Of a stretch of 64,000 bases of DNA, positions 30,001 through 42,000 are shown one piece after another. This DNA is from Antedon mediterranea (lineage: Eukaryota; Echinodermata; Crinoidea; Comatulida; Antedonidae). Below the pieces are notes generated by a model. The model saw only the letters and a program-made list of their open reading frames with translations. It ran no database searches and had not been told where the DNA came from. The translations under genes were made by a program, and so were the position numbers. The stretch is from positions 13,331,201-13,395,200 of the forward strand of contig NC_092670.1 of NCBI RefSeq assembly GCF_964355755.1, in the 5' to 3' direction. How positions within the stretch are numbered: position 1 is the first letter of the stretch; each line of letters begins with the position of its first letter.

Positions 30001-33000
30001 TAGTCTCGGTTGGTGACAAGGTGGTTGATTCCATTGTTGTTGTTTTAGTTGTTGTGGTTGGCATACTTGTTGTTGTTGGCAATTCTGTAGTTGTTGATTC
30101 AGTTGTTGTCTGAATCGTTGTTTGAACTAAATACCATATCAAAAAAAAAAAGTTTAAGAATTATTGACAAATTGAGAGAAAATAAACTGTACGTCTACTA
30201 ATTGAGAATACAAAACATAAACAAATACTTTTATAAATCATTATTATTTGAAAACATTCATTTAATAAATAATCATAGTCTTGAACCTAGAGAATCAATG
30301 CTTAAAATTGCAATTGTCCCGTTTGAAATAAAACATATTGCTTAATGAATATTATTAAACAAATTATATAGTTTGTATATAATATATATATTGTATATTT
30401 TATTCATGTTTATATTCATTTGCTATCATTTATATTATGATTTATTTAGTGGAAGAAATTTCAAGTAAAACATGTCATACCTGATTCTAAACATCCAAAG
30501 AAGTTCAAGTTCAAGCTATTTATTAGTTCACTTATAAGTTTGAATCTAAAAGCAACAATTCCATCTACTGCGACACGTACTTTTTTATTTTGTTGAGAAG
30601 TCTCCACGTTCTGTTTGTAAATGTAAACCAAAGAATATTATATGTTCAGTGTAAACAGTGGGGTGAGAAATCTCCAAATTCTGTGCATAAAAGTTAAGCA
30701 AAGAATATTATATGAATAGAGTAAAAAGGTGGAGTGAGAATTCTCCACGTTCTGTGCGTAAAATAGTAAATAAAACCAAGAATATTATACATACAGTATA
30801 AAAAAGTAAAAGTGTCAAGTTTTTTAATTGCATATTATTTTACAGTATCAATCCCTATTTTCAATCCCTCTCACTGTGAACCTTGCTTTTGTTTTATGTT
30901 TCATACCAGGCCCACCAATTTATACATATTCCCAGTTTTCTGGACTTTCTGCTTTCTTCTTTTCACTACTGATGACGATCAAATATATTAATCGAGAAAC
31001 TCAACAGTTCTCTTTAGAACTAAATACATGTGATGTGCCGAAAATTTATATCAACATGTATAAGTATTTATTGTTTTGATTTAGCATTTTGCTTATTTTA
31101 TTTGTATTTTTAATGAGATCCAACAATGCATATGATACTCGTCCCTTATTACGACAAAATATAAATTAAATAAATAAGTGCATGAACAAAACTAGATACA
31201 ATACATGTTTATAAATATATTTAAAAAAATATACATATGCATTTCTTTTTCAATAATTCAAGTAAAATAGAAACATGACCATACGTTTTCTAGTTTGACA
31301 AATTCCTGTGAATTGTCATACTGTACTTCAACTTCAAAAACAAGAAGTTGACCATCAATCCACTCAGCACCAGTGGCATCAAACGATGTTAGTTTAACAG
31401 CTTGGCTTAATCGCACTTCAAGAGCACCCAGACTTGGATCATAGCCATCACCTAATGAAACTTCATTCCCGTCGACAGAGCTGGTCAACTGTACAGTGTC
31501 TTGTAAAGGTGATTCCACACCTTCACCACAAGGCACTAAAAACAATAATATTTAGTTATCAAGCTGAAGAGAGAGTTGACTAGATTTATAATTTGTATAA
31601 GAAAGTTTCAAGCAAATGTCATTAAAGGAAACAAACAAAACTGTTGGTTGTGCAAGATCTTGCAGTATCATCAATTCTAATAATTCAATTGAATCATGAC
31701 AGTAGTGAGATTTGACAATGGATCACCATTAAACTAATTTGCAACATGAATTTTAATTATGTGTCTATGTACGTTAAGAATCTAAAAAAATGTTATCTAT
31801 ATAATTTAAGCTCATACAGTGTCTCTAATAGTAATACATATAATCTACAGCCCGGCAATGTTAAACAGGAAAAAAAAATAAAATTGGTTTTATCATAAAT
31901 TTTAAAAAGCATTACAAATCAACTGCAATTCCAACTTACCTGGTGTTGTAATAGCTGTCACCATTGTTGTAGTCAATTCAGTGGTAACTTCAGTTGTTGT
32001 ATGAACTGTTGTTACAGTAGTGGTGGTAGACTCGGTGGTAGTTGGTGCCATCGTGGTTGTTGGTACTGTTGTGGTTTCAGTTGTGGTAACTGTTGTCTGT
32101 TGGGTAGTTGGTGGTAGAGCTGTGGTTCCTATAAATGAATAATCTCCTTATTACATACCATTGACTTGTTACAATGTAAGTACACACAACAGTAAAGTTG
32201 ACTCACTAAAGTATAATAAACTAAATTTATACACTATAAACACATAAATGCACTATGTAAGTCTTTAAGTGGCTTGTTTACGAGTTATTGGTACAATAAA
32301 ATAATTTAATGAAGTGAAAATATAACATTTTCATCTATCAAAAACAAGGACAATGGCCAGAAAAACAGAAATAAAGAAGCACGGGTTGTTGGAGAGAAGA
32401 AGATATGGAAGCTGATATCATTATTTATTAATTTTAATCATACTTGTCTTGTAGCAGCCAAAGATTGTTGGAATGATCAGAGGTGTGCTTTCATCAACTG
32501 TTTCAATTGAAGTAATTATGATTACTATTTCAGTTACATATATCTCTTCATCGTCAGGTAGTCTTACACTTGGCGTATCTTCAGTTGAATCCTCTTTAAA
32601 CATTTCTAGTTGCTGCAAAGTAGGATATGTTGTGAATAAGAATGCATGTTAGTATAAGTTTTGTCTATACTATCAAACAAGTTTTATGTGCCAAAATATG
32701 GTAGTGATATGATGACATCATATCCATACATGGGCACATCACATTTTTTGTCACATAAAGTTTGATAGTGTAGACAATAAAAGTATTACAATACACTTTT
32801 GCTCTATTGAATTATTAAATGGAAAGATTCTGCAACTTTTATGAAAAAAAAAACTGGTATAGACACTTTTCTGGCCTACCTGGTAACATGAAGGATTTAA
32901 TTACTTTTGTAAAAACATAAAGTCGTGTTTGTCTTGTATTATCATATCCAACATTAGGCATAAAATGTATCTATTTAGTAAGTTACACAATGCACTAGTG

Positions 33001-36000
33001 TGTTTTTCATGCAAAAATTTAATATCGAATGGTAAATTTATTTAGCAACATCATTTGAAGAAAAAAATGATGTTTACCTCTGATAAATATGTGTGTTCTT
33101 GGTAGCCTACTTCAAGACCTTGTACACTAAACCTAATGCTTGTTGTTTTTTGATTTGTGTCATCCAGTTTAATTCCTGTAACTCTAGTTGGTTCACTAAA
33201 CTCAACAAGTAAACTTGGGCTAAGAGAAACATCTGCTCCCCATGGGCTTTCCCCAGAAACCGGCACATCATTTTCAGTGTCTGTCATATCAATTGCCAGA
33301 CCATCATCTTCAATCAAGTCATCAAAGCAAGGATCTATAATACAATAGCATTATTATGAGACCATATTTTGAATTATTCTCATCTTAGGTAAGATGAAAT
33401 TCAAAAAATAATATATATTATGATTGTTTATAAGAATCTAACAATTGCTTTTACATGAAATAGTTGTTATATGAGAAGTAGTAACTGCTTTTGTAGTAGT
33501 TTCTGTTGGTTCCACTGTTGTTACTGCATTTGTTGTAGTCATCTCTGTTGTGGTAACGTGGGGTGTCTGAGTCGTCACTTCTGTCATTTGTTTTGTTGTC
33601 ATTTCAGTTGTAGTTTCCTCTGCAACACAAAATAAACACTAATTTAATACCATACTTAAAATATGATTTTGTGTACAACCCTATAAATAAATTACCTTAA
33701 TTGACATGATTAACATTTACAGATGAAGAATTGTGGAGAATTCGTCATTAGTATAAAGAATGAGTAAGACATTATTATACAATAGACACCAATCATGCAA
33801 TATTATAAATCACGACAACGTTTCATTTTGTACAAGTGCAGCTGTACATTTTGGAAATAATAACATATTACAATTCGATACACATCTCAGGTACCCATAA
33901 AATACACATCTAAGGTACCAATGAAATACACATCTCAGGTACCCATGAAATGCACATCTCAGGTACCCATGAAGTACATGTCTAAGGTACCCATGAAATA
34001 CATGTCTCAGGTACCCATGACATACAATACACATCTCAGGTACCCATGAAATACAAATCTAAAGTACCCATGAAATACACGTCTCAGGTAAATAACAATC
34101 TATTAGTTACCTTCAGTGGTAACCATTGTAGTTTCAGTTGTTGTCATTACTGGAGTTGTTGTCTCTCTAGTAGTAATCGTTGTGGTAATAGGTTTAGTTG
34201 TTGGCATCTCTGTTGTGGTTGTTGGCATCTCTGTTGTGGTTGTTGGCATCTCTGTTGTGGTTGTTGGCATTTCTGTTGTGGTTGTTGGCGGCATTTCTGT
34301 TGTTGGCAGCACTGTTGTGGTTGTTGGTGGCATCTCTGTTGTTGGTAGTATTGTTGTGGTTGTTGGTGGCATCTCCGTTGTTGGGAGCACTGTTGTGGTT
34401 GTTGGTGGCATCTCTGTTGTTGGCAGCACTGTTGTGGTTGTTGGTGGCATCTCTGTTGTTGGCAGAATTGTTGTGGTTGTTGGTGGCATCTCTGTTGTTG
34501 GCAGAATTGTTGTGGTTGTTGTTGGCATCACTGTTGTGGTTGTTGGCTGCATCGTTGTGGTTGTTGGTATCTCTGTAGTTGTTTGGGTTGTAGGTTCTGT
34601 AAATAAAAACATTATATTTTATTTTATTCATCCTGTTTAATATTCATAATCCAATTCGCCCTGGTTGCGCAGTCAATTGTAAACACTTCATAAAGCCAAA
34701 TGTAGACTTGGACTGCTTTCTAGCTGGGACCAGGAGCGGATTTTATGTTTGGGCTGGCTGCGATTTTTTTTTTCGTACATAAGTTGGAGACCCCTCATGA
34801 AACGTCACAAAATAAACATGAATAATTCATCAGTTAAATTTGTTGTTCCGTGTGCACCCAAGCGTATAGCAACAGGAAGTGATTACATTCACAACTGCGA
34901 TACGATTCTTTCTACAGTAGGCCTAGGATTCTAGGTAAATTCACGTGATTGACTTCGCGCACTCTTCACACACACACCACTATGCAAAATGTGTCGAGGC
35001 TAATCGACAGCTAGGAAAGACATTAAACTAAGTAGTAATTGGACATAGCCCAAAGAAAGCTTAGACCCACAAGAATAAAAAATGTGTATAATTTGTGTAC
35101 TGTAATTTTTTAATTCTGCTATTTTATTATTAAACAATATGCATGTACTCAAAGGAACTTTAAAAATGCGCATATATGAACACATGAGATGGGAAGATTA
35201 GACCCACGAGAATAAAAAATGTATTTTTGTGTAATGTTTATTGTTTAATTTTGCTGACTTATTACTCGGACTGTGTCATACCTAACACACACACGTCACA
35301 CACACCCACACAGCTACTACTAGAATAGACATGGGTTTAGAGACTAATAATTAGGCCTAATAGTATTAATAGAAACTATAATTTTAAGACGTAATTCTTT
35401 AGTAATAAATTATATTAAAAACACCATAAACTAAAGGCTGATTATTTCGACAATCCACACAAAACGCCGCTATTCTTTTATGAAACCCCACGCGGCAACC
35501 ACAGTGGAGATTAGGCCTAGAATCGTACCGCACTTGTGTAATCACTTCTTGTTGCTATACGCTTGGGTGCACACGGAACAAGAAAATTTAACTGATGAAT
35601 TATTCATGTTTATTTTGTGACGTTTCATGAGGGGGTCCCCAAATTATGTACGAAAAAAAAAATCGCGGGCTGGCTTATGACAATGGCTTAAAAATATAAG
35701 GTAAATGAATCCTCAGGGTCGTCGTTTGGAATGCAATTGTAAATACGCTGGATCAGATTAATTAAATTTGGACTTGATCATGGCGGAGCGGCCTAGAACC
35801 CAATCGTAAATGTAACTGGGGTCAACGTTTTAATAATTTTTTTAAAAAGACAACTAAATAACTTACCATACTCAATACATCCGACAAATTCAAGTGTTAC
35901 CGATAATATGCCATCTGACACACTCTCAATCACAATTTGTACGTCAGTTACATCCTTAATTCCTTCTCCGGGGAATAGGACTCTGTTGCTGCCAGTAAGA

Positions 36001-39000
36001 TCTTTTTCAAAAACCTGTGGCCATATGAATCACACAATTATATTTGTTAATTTGTGTTACTGTCAAATCGTTTAAATTTTCCTTCAATTTTAAATACTTT
36101 ACCAACAAAGATGGCTGGACTTCTCACTTATGTTGTACCTCCCATATTGTAGGAAGATAAATGCCCTATATTACTTCGATGACAATTGTTTTATAAATAT
36201 TAGATTTTGTAGAGTACTAAAAATTAAAGTGGTACTGAAAACATAGGAAATTGTTTCTTACTGTAGTCCCAAAAATGTTACAGACAGCTGTCAATCACTG
36301 ATTACTTGCAAGGGAAGGACAAAATGTTGACCTGAACTTAGGGCTAAACTTACCAATTTTAAGTTATAACTTACCACAGGAGTATCACTATCATCTACAA
36401 TTGTTGTCAAATCTTCATCTCCCTTGCGTGCATATTTAACTGTAAAAGACACACTTCCTTCACCTTCACTCTTGATATCAATTCCTGTTACTCTTAATGG
36501 CTGTGTGTAAGTAACCTGTAACCAATCATTTGGGGTAATATCCCATCCACTAGTCATGGATTCTGCATCTTCACCATCATTGGTTGTTCGTACTTTTTCC
36601 AAGCCGTCCTTAATTTGACGCAAAGGTTCAACGCATTCTAATAAAGAAAATTAAATATTTTACATTGTGCTTTGGTCAATTTCAATCATTATTTTGAAAT
36701 GAGTAATTACTTTTATTTACCGAATTTTATTCTACTTTTAGATGTATTAAATAATTAAGACAATGAAATAAACTTTTACCCATTTCTGTAGTTGGCAACA
36801 TTGTTGTTGTTGGCATCTCTGTTGTGGTTGTTGGTGGCATTTCTGTTGTGGTTGTTGGCATCTCTGTTGTGGTTGTTGGTGGCATCTCTGTTGTGGTTGT
36901 TGGTGGCATTTCTGTTGTGGTTGTTGGTGGCATTTCTGTTGTGGTTGTTGGCATCTCTGTTGTGGTTGTTGGTGGCATCTCTGTTGTGGTTGTTGGTGGC
37001 ATTTCTGTTGTGGTTGTTGGTGGCATCTCGGTTGTGGTTGTTGGCGGCATCTCTGTTGTTGGCATCTCTGTTGTGGTTGTTGGTGGCATCTCGGTTGTGG
37101 TTGTTGGTGGCATCTCAGTTGTGGTTGATGGCATTTCTGTTGTTGGTGGCATCTCTGTTGTGGTTGTTGGCATTTCTGTTGTTGGTGGCATCTCTGTTGT
37201 GGTTGTTGGTGGCATTTCTGTTGTGGTTGTTGGCATCTCTGTTGTCGGTGGCTCAGTAACTGTTGTTGTTTGTGTAAATACAGTTGTCACGGTTGGAACT
37301 AAAAGAAATACGACGATTATGAAAAGTTGTGTTTTGTACATTTTGATCAATTAAACACACCATCACAATAAAAACCTATATACACAATATTGTATTCATC
37401 GACTTCCATGATCTAATATTAACTAAGTATTTCAATACAATTTTTACTATATTGTATCACTTCTTGATATTGTTATCATATTGTACAGTATACAGAAACA
37501 CCTACCTTCAAATAAATGCCGCTTCGAATAAACGTCGGAGTGTTTATTGAAATAATAAATACAGTATAATCTTACCAGTTTCACTGCATCCCATAATTGC
37601 CACTTTAACCGGGAATGTTTCAACACTATCATCATAAATAACTCTGTCGATAACATATACTCTAATAGCAATAACATTTCTCAGCTCCTCCACAAGAAGT
37701 GTTCTTACACGATTTTCTTGCTGTTGATCAACTTCAAACACCTAAACCAAGAAAAACAACCAAAGAGAATATATACAAAGTGCAATACTGTTGGTATTTG
37801 TTGGAGCCAATATTGGCAAGGCGAGCTCAGTGTCCTGTTATTAGATTGCCTCGGTTTAAATAAATTCGCTGATTCAGGTTTACAACAAATGATAAATAGA
37901 ATTATGATGTGTAGTTAACCAGTTTAGGAGCTGAAACTTAGTGTTGTGTTCTAAAATTAAGAATGAGTGATGTCAGGGTAAATGACAATATGGTAGAATG
38001 TGATAAAATAACATTATTTTTTTTAAAAAAGCAAATGTGTTACTCAATGGTTTACACTATTGAGTTAGCAACACCAATAAAGCGAAATAGAAATAATGCA
38101 GATTTTGATTACTCTTCTGGCACATAGATGCGGAGAAACTATACAAATGTTTTATATGCATCGTTTTCAAGAATAAACCTCTGCTACTTTGACCTTGAGA
38201 GCTTTGAGAGTTTGGGATCTAAACATAAGATACTGGTATTAGAAGGCAAGCATGTTCCACCTAACTACTTCAGTACCACTAATTACCTACCTTGTTTTCT
38301 GCTTCTGGAAGCTCAGAATCTTTGACAAATATGAACTCCTCTCCCTGTCTGTATGATAATTCAAAACTTGAGATTCCACCAGTAGTATCAAGCAATGTGT
38401 CAACAGCAGTGACTCTTACTGGTGCCAAGAATTCAACCTCAACAAATTGGTTAAGAATACTTGTGATCCAAGGCTCAACACCTTCTTTGAATTCAGTCAG
38501 ACTAGCATATTCATCTCCTTCGCTGGTTGTACGTACTCCTTCCTCTGTTGTGAGGTCCTCTTGACAAGGTGCTAAAAGGAGTTTAAGAAAGTAATTTATT
38601 TGTAAAAACCTTCTAAAATAAAACTATTTAAATACAGTAGTTCACAAATATGTAGATTGAGAGAATGAATACAATGTGTAAACTGCTATGTGTAAACAAG
38701 CTTTGATTTTTAAAGTAAGTAAGATTCACCATGTACATAATTTTTCCATGGCAGTGCAAAAGCGGACAAAAAAACAAAAGCAACAAGTGGGTGGTCATTT
38801 TGAAGTTTATAATAACTTACGTTTTGTAGTGGTTACACTCTTTGTGGTTTTAGTAGTTGATGAAATGTAAGGTGTGGTCACCACTTTGGTGGTCATCTTG
38901 GTAGTCTCTGACATAGTTGTTGTTGGGGTTGTGGTCACCTCGGTAGTTGTTATGGTTGTGGTCTCAACTTAAATTGAATTACAAATTAGAATATTATAAT

Positions 39001-42000
39001 ATGTATACATATATGCCTAAATACATGTCACGCATAATACACCACTAAAGACATGAATATAACTTGATTGACTGTGTGATATTAGTAACTTATCTAAAAA
39101 AATTCTTGAAACAAACAGACATAATGTTGATCTATTTACCGACTTTTATCTACATTACTGAGTACTAAGTACTATAAAAGATTGCACATTATAGAGAAAG
39201 GTTGTATTTTACCTTGTGCAATACATCCACTAAAATCAAAGGTTAAAGAACCAGTGCCAATCTTTGAGGGTAGATCAATGAAGTTTACTGTGACATCATC
39301 AATTTCTGGCATGTCGGAAGATGGGATGAATTTACTTAGTATTTGTCCATCTTCAACATCAATTGAGATAATCTAAAAATAAATGAAATAGTTTACATAT
39401 TCAGCAATCCATGCAGATGTTTATGAGCTAGATACTACAATAAACAGTGTATATTAATCTATCTAAATATTTGCATAAACAAGCGAACGATTAAACAATA
39501 GTTACTGCAATAACTGCAGTATAATAATGTTGATATGGTCCCTAAGAAAGACATACCTTTTGTTGATTATCACTATCAACCAATGATTGCGTTTCCTTTG
39601 TGTCGGTCAGTGTCCAATCAAGGGTGGCCCTTAGAGTACCTGCAAAGCCCCGTGTTGCAACTTTCAATTTAGCAAGTATTACTGGGCGATCAAATGATGC
39701 TTTAACAGAGTTGATTGCAGACAAATCTGGGATCCATGGAGAATCACTGTCAAGCATTGTTATTGCTTCACTATCCACATCACCGCCAATGAACTCCCTT
39801 AGTTGATCAAGAACACTTAGATCTTGAAGACGTTCACCGCATTCAGCTGTTATTGATAATAATGGTTATAATTATTAATTTTTACAATCAGAGTTTTTCG
39901 TGATGTGATTAAATGAATACACACCAGCTAAGGTCGCACTCAGAGAGACTCAGCGAAAGACTAGAAAACCAAAATGAAGACTTATAAACAACATGGCTGG
40001 CAAACATAAAAAAAGACCGAACACAAGAGATAAGCGCAATGTCTAACGACGACTAGGTGCACTATGTATCACAACATTTAATATCACACACTGTCTCAAA
40101 ACGATGAAACTATGTAGAACTCAAAATACACAAAAATCATGAATGACCCAATGCATCCTTTACATGTCATAGCCTAAATAGGTCTGGTATTTTATTTTAC
40201 GAACAGTGTAATGTTGATTGGGAAATTCTCATGTGCAAAACTCTAATAATATTGTTAGCACAAGCGCTCTAAAGAATGTAAATTTGTAAATTTACGTTTT
40301 TTTTATTGTTACTGTATACACAATTTGTTATTTTTAGTCAGATTATGTTTGTATATTTTTAAATCGAAATTAATGTTAATAAATTTCTTTTTTTATATAT
40401 TATGAAAACAAATAAAGTTTTATTTATTTTGTATCAAAAAATGCACAACTGAAGACCAATGGTAATTAAAGTTCAACTTATTTTCTAAACTCAAATCTTA
40501 AACATATATATACAGTCAACTCTCCCAATACCGGACTCTCTGAAAACCAGAAACTCTCCCAATACCAGACTTTTTTTGAGAACCAAAAGGTCCCAAATTT
40601 ATTTTTACCATTAAAAACACATTCCGAATACCAGACTTTCCGGAAAACCAGACTTATTTGGCCGGCCCAAAGGTGTCCGGTATTGGGAGAGTTGACTGTA
40701 TGATATCTTACAACTTGGGGTGGATGTAGGTTCGTATTCTGTTGTCTCCACAATCATTGTGGTCGTTGGATTGGTTGTAACTGTGGTCATAGTTGTAGTT
40801 GTTGGTTTTGTAGTCACCGTTGTGACGCGAGTAGTGCTCCCCATTGTAGTTGTTTCCCGAGTAGTGGTAGCTATGGAATATAAAATAATATAAAAATAAG
40901 TCTAGTATGAGAAATGCAGACAGCTGTATATTGTTGCTGTTGTATTATTATAATGGTTGAAGAAAGCAGTATTTTTAAAATCCTAGCAACATTTTAAATA
41001 TGGTATTTTTCAGAATTACTTAAGACTGTAACTACTTCAAGAATGTATTATTCTATAATTTTTTTTTTTTTACTATTTCGTGTCATTTATTAATATGAAT
41101 ACTCTAGGTATGAAACTGGGTGTTTCTTTTCGCAAACAGTGTAGGCCAAAAACTGTACCAAAATGTATTAAAAAAATAATTACAGACGTAAATTGTTTGT
41201 TAAAATCAATGGAAGCTGTAAGCAATTTCAGAGAGCCCTCCAAAAACATGACGAACTAAAGGTTATGCATATTATTATACAATGTTATACATACGATTTA
41301 CTGTCGTAGATTCAGGTTCTTTAGTGAATATTTCAGTAACCACAGGCGCAGTGGTTCTATTGCTTTCCTTGACTATAAAACAAAGGAAAACATGTATTTT
41401 ACACAATGATTTAAAAGCAAAAAAATAAATAAAAAAAACAATAATTCACAGCAGTTCAAAGAATTGTCAAGTCTTGTTTTTCAAACTGAGATTGGAATAT
41501 GTTAATTAAAACATAATTATTTCAATTTGAGTTGGCAACTTGCGATAAAAAATAAAGGTAAAATATTCTAAAGGTAATGTGTCTAGACAGAAAAGACAGT
41601 ATGAACATGTATGAAATGTATTAGAAGGTATTATATGTAAGAAAATAAAGAAGATATGATGTAAAAATTATCAAATAAAAATGAGCAAAAGAATCCTACA
41701 ATATTATCTGTTTAAAGGAAAGGCTATAAATAATAATATTTAATAATAAATTAGTTGTTTGGGCAGAATAAGGTTACAGGCAGCTAAATTTATAAGTGGT
41801 AAAAATACTTACTAGCAGTAGTGTGATGCTTTGTGGTTGGAAGTAATGTTGTTGATGGTGGCATCTTCGTTGTGGTTGGCATTTTGGTTGTAGTTGGCAT
41901 TCTGGTAGTAGTTGGCATTCTGGTTGTTGTTGGAATGATTGTTGTGGTTGGCATTTTGGTTGTGGGTGGCAATTTTGTTGTGGGTGGCATTTTGGTTGTT

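Noticed and set aside
33810-34034. Frame with GYLRCVF repeats
   Set aside because: It is the translation of a minisatellite.
40478-40753. 91-residue minus-strand frame
   Set aside because: Produced by the inverted repeats of a pogo/Tigger-like MITE.
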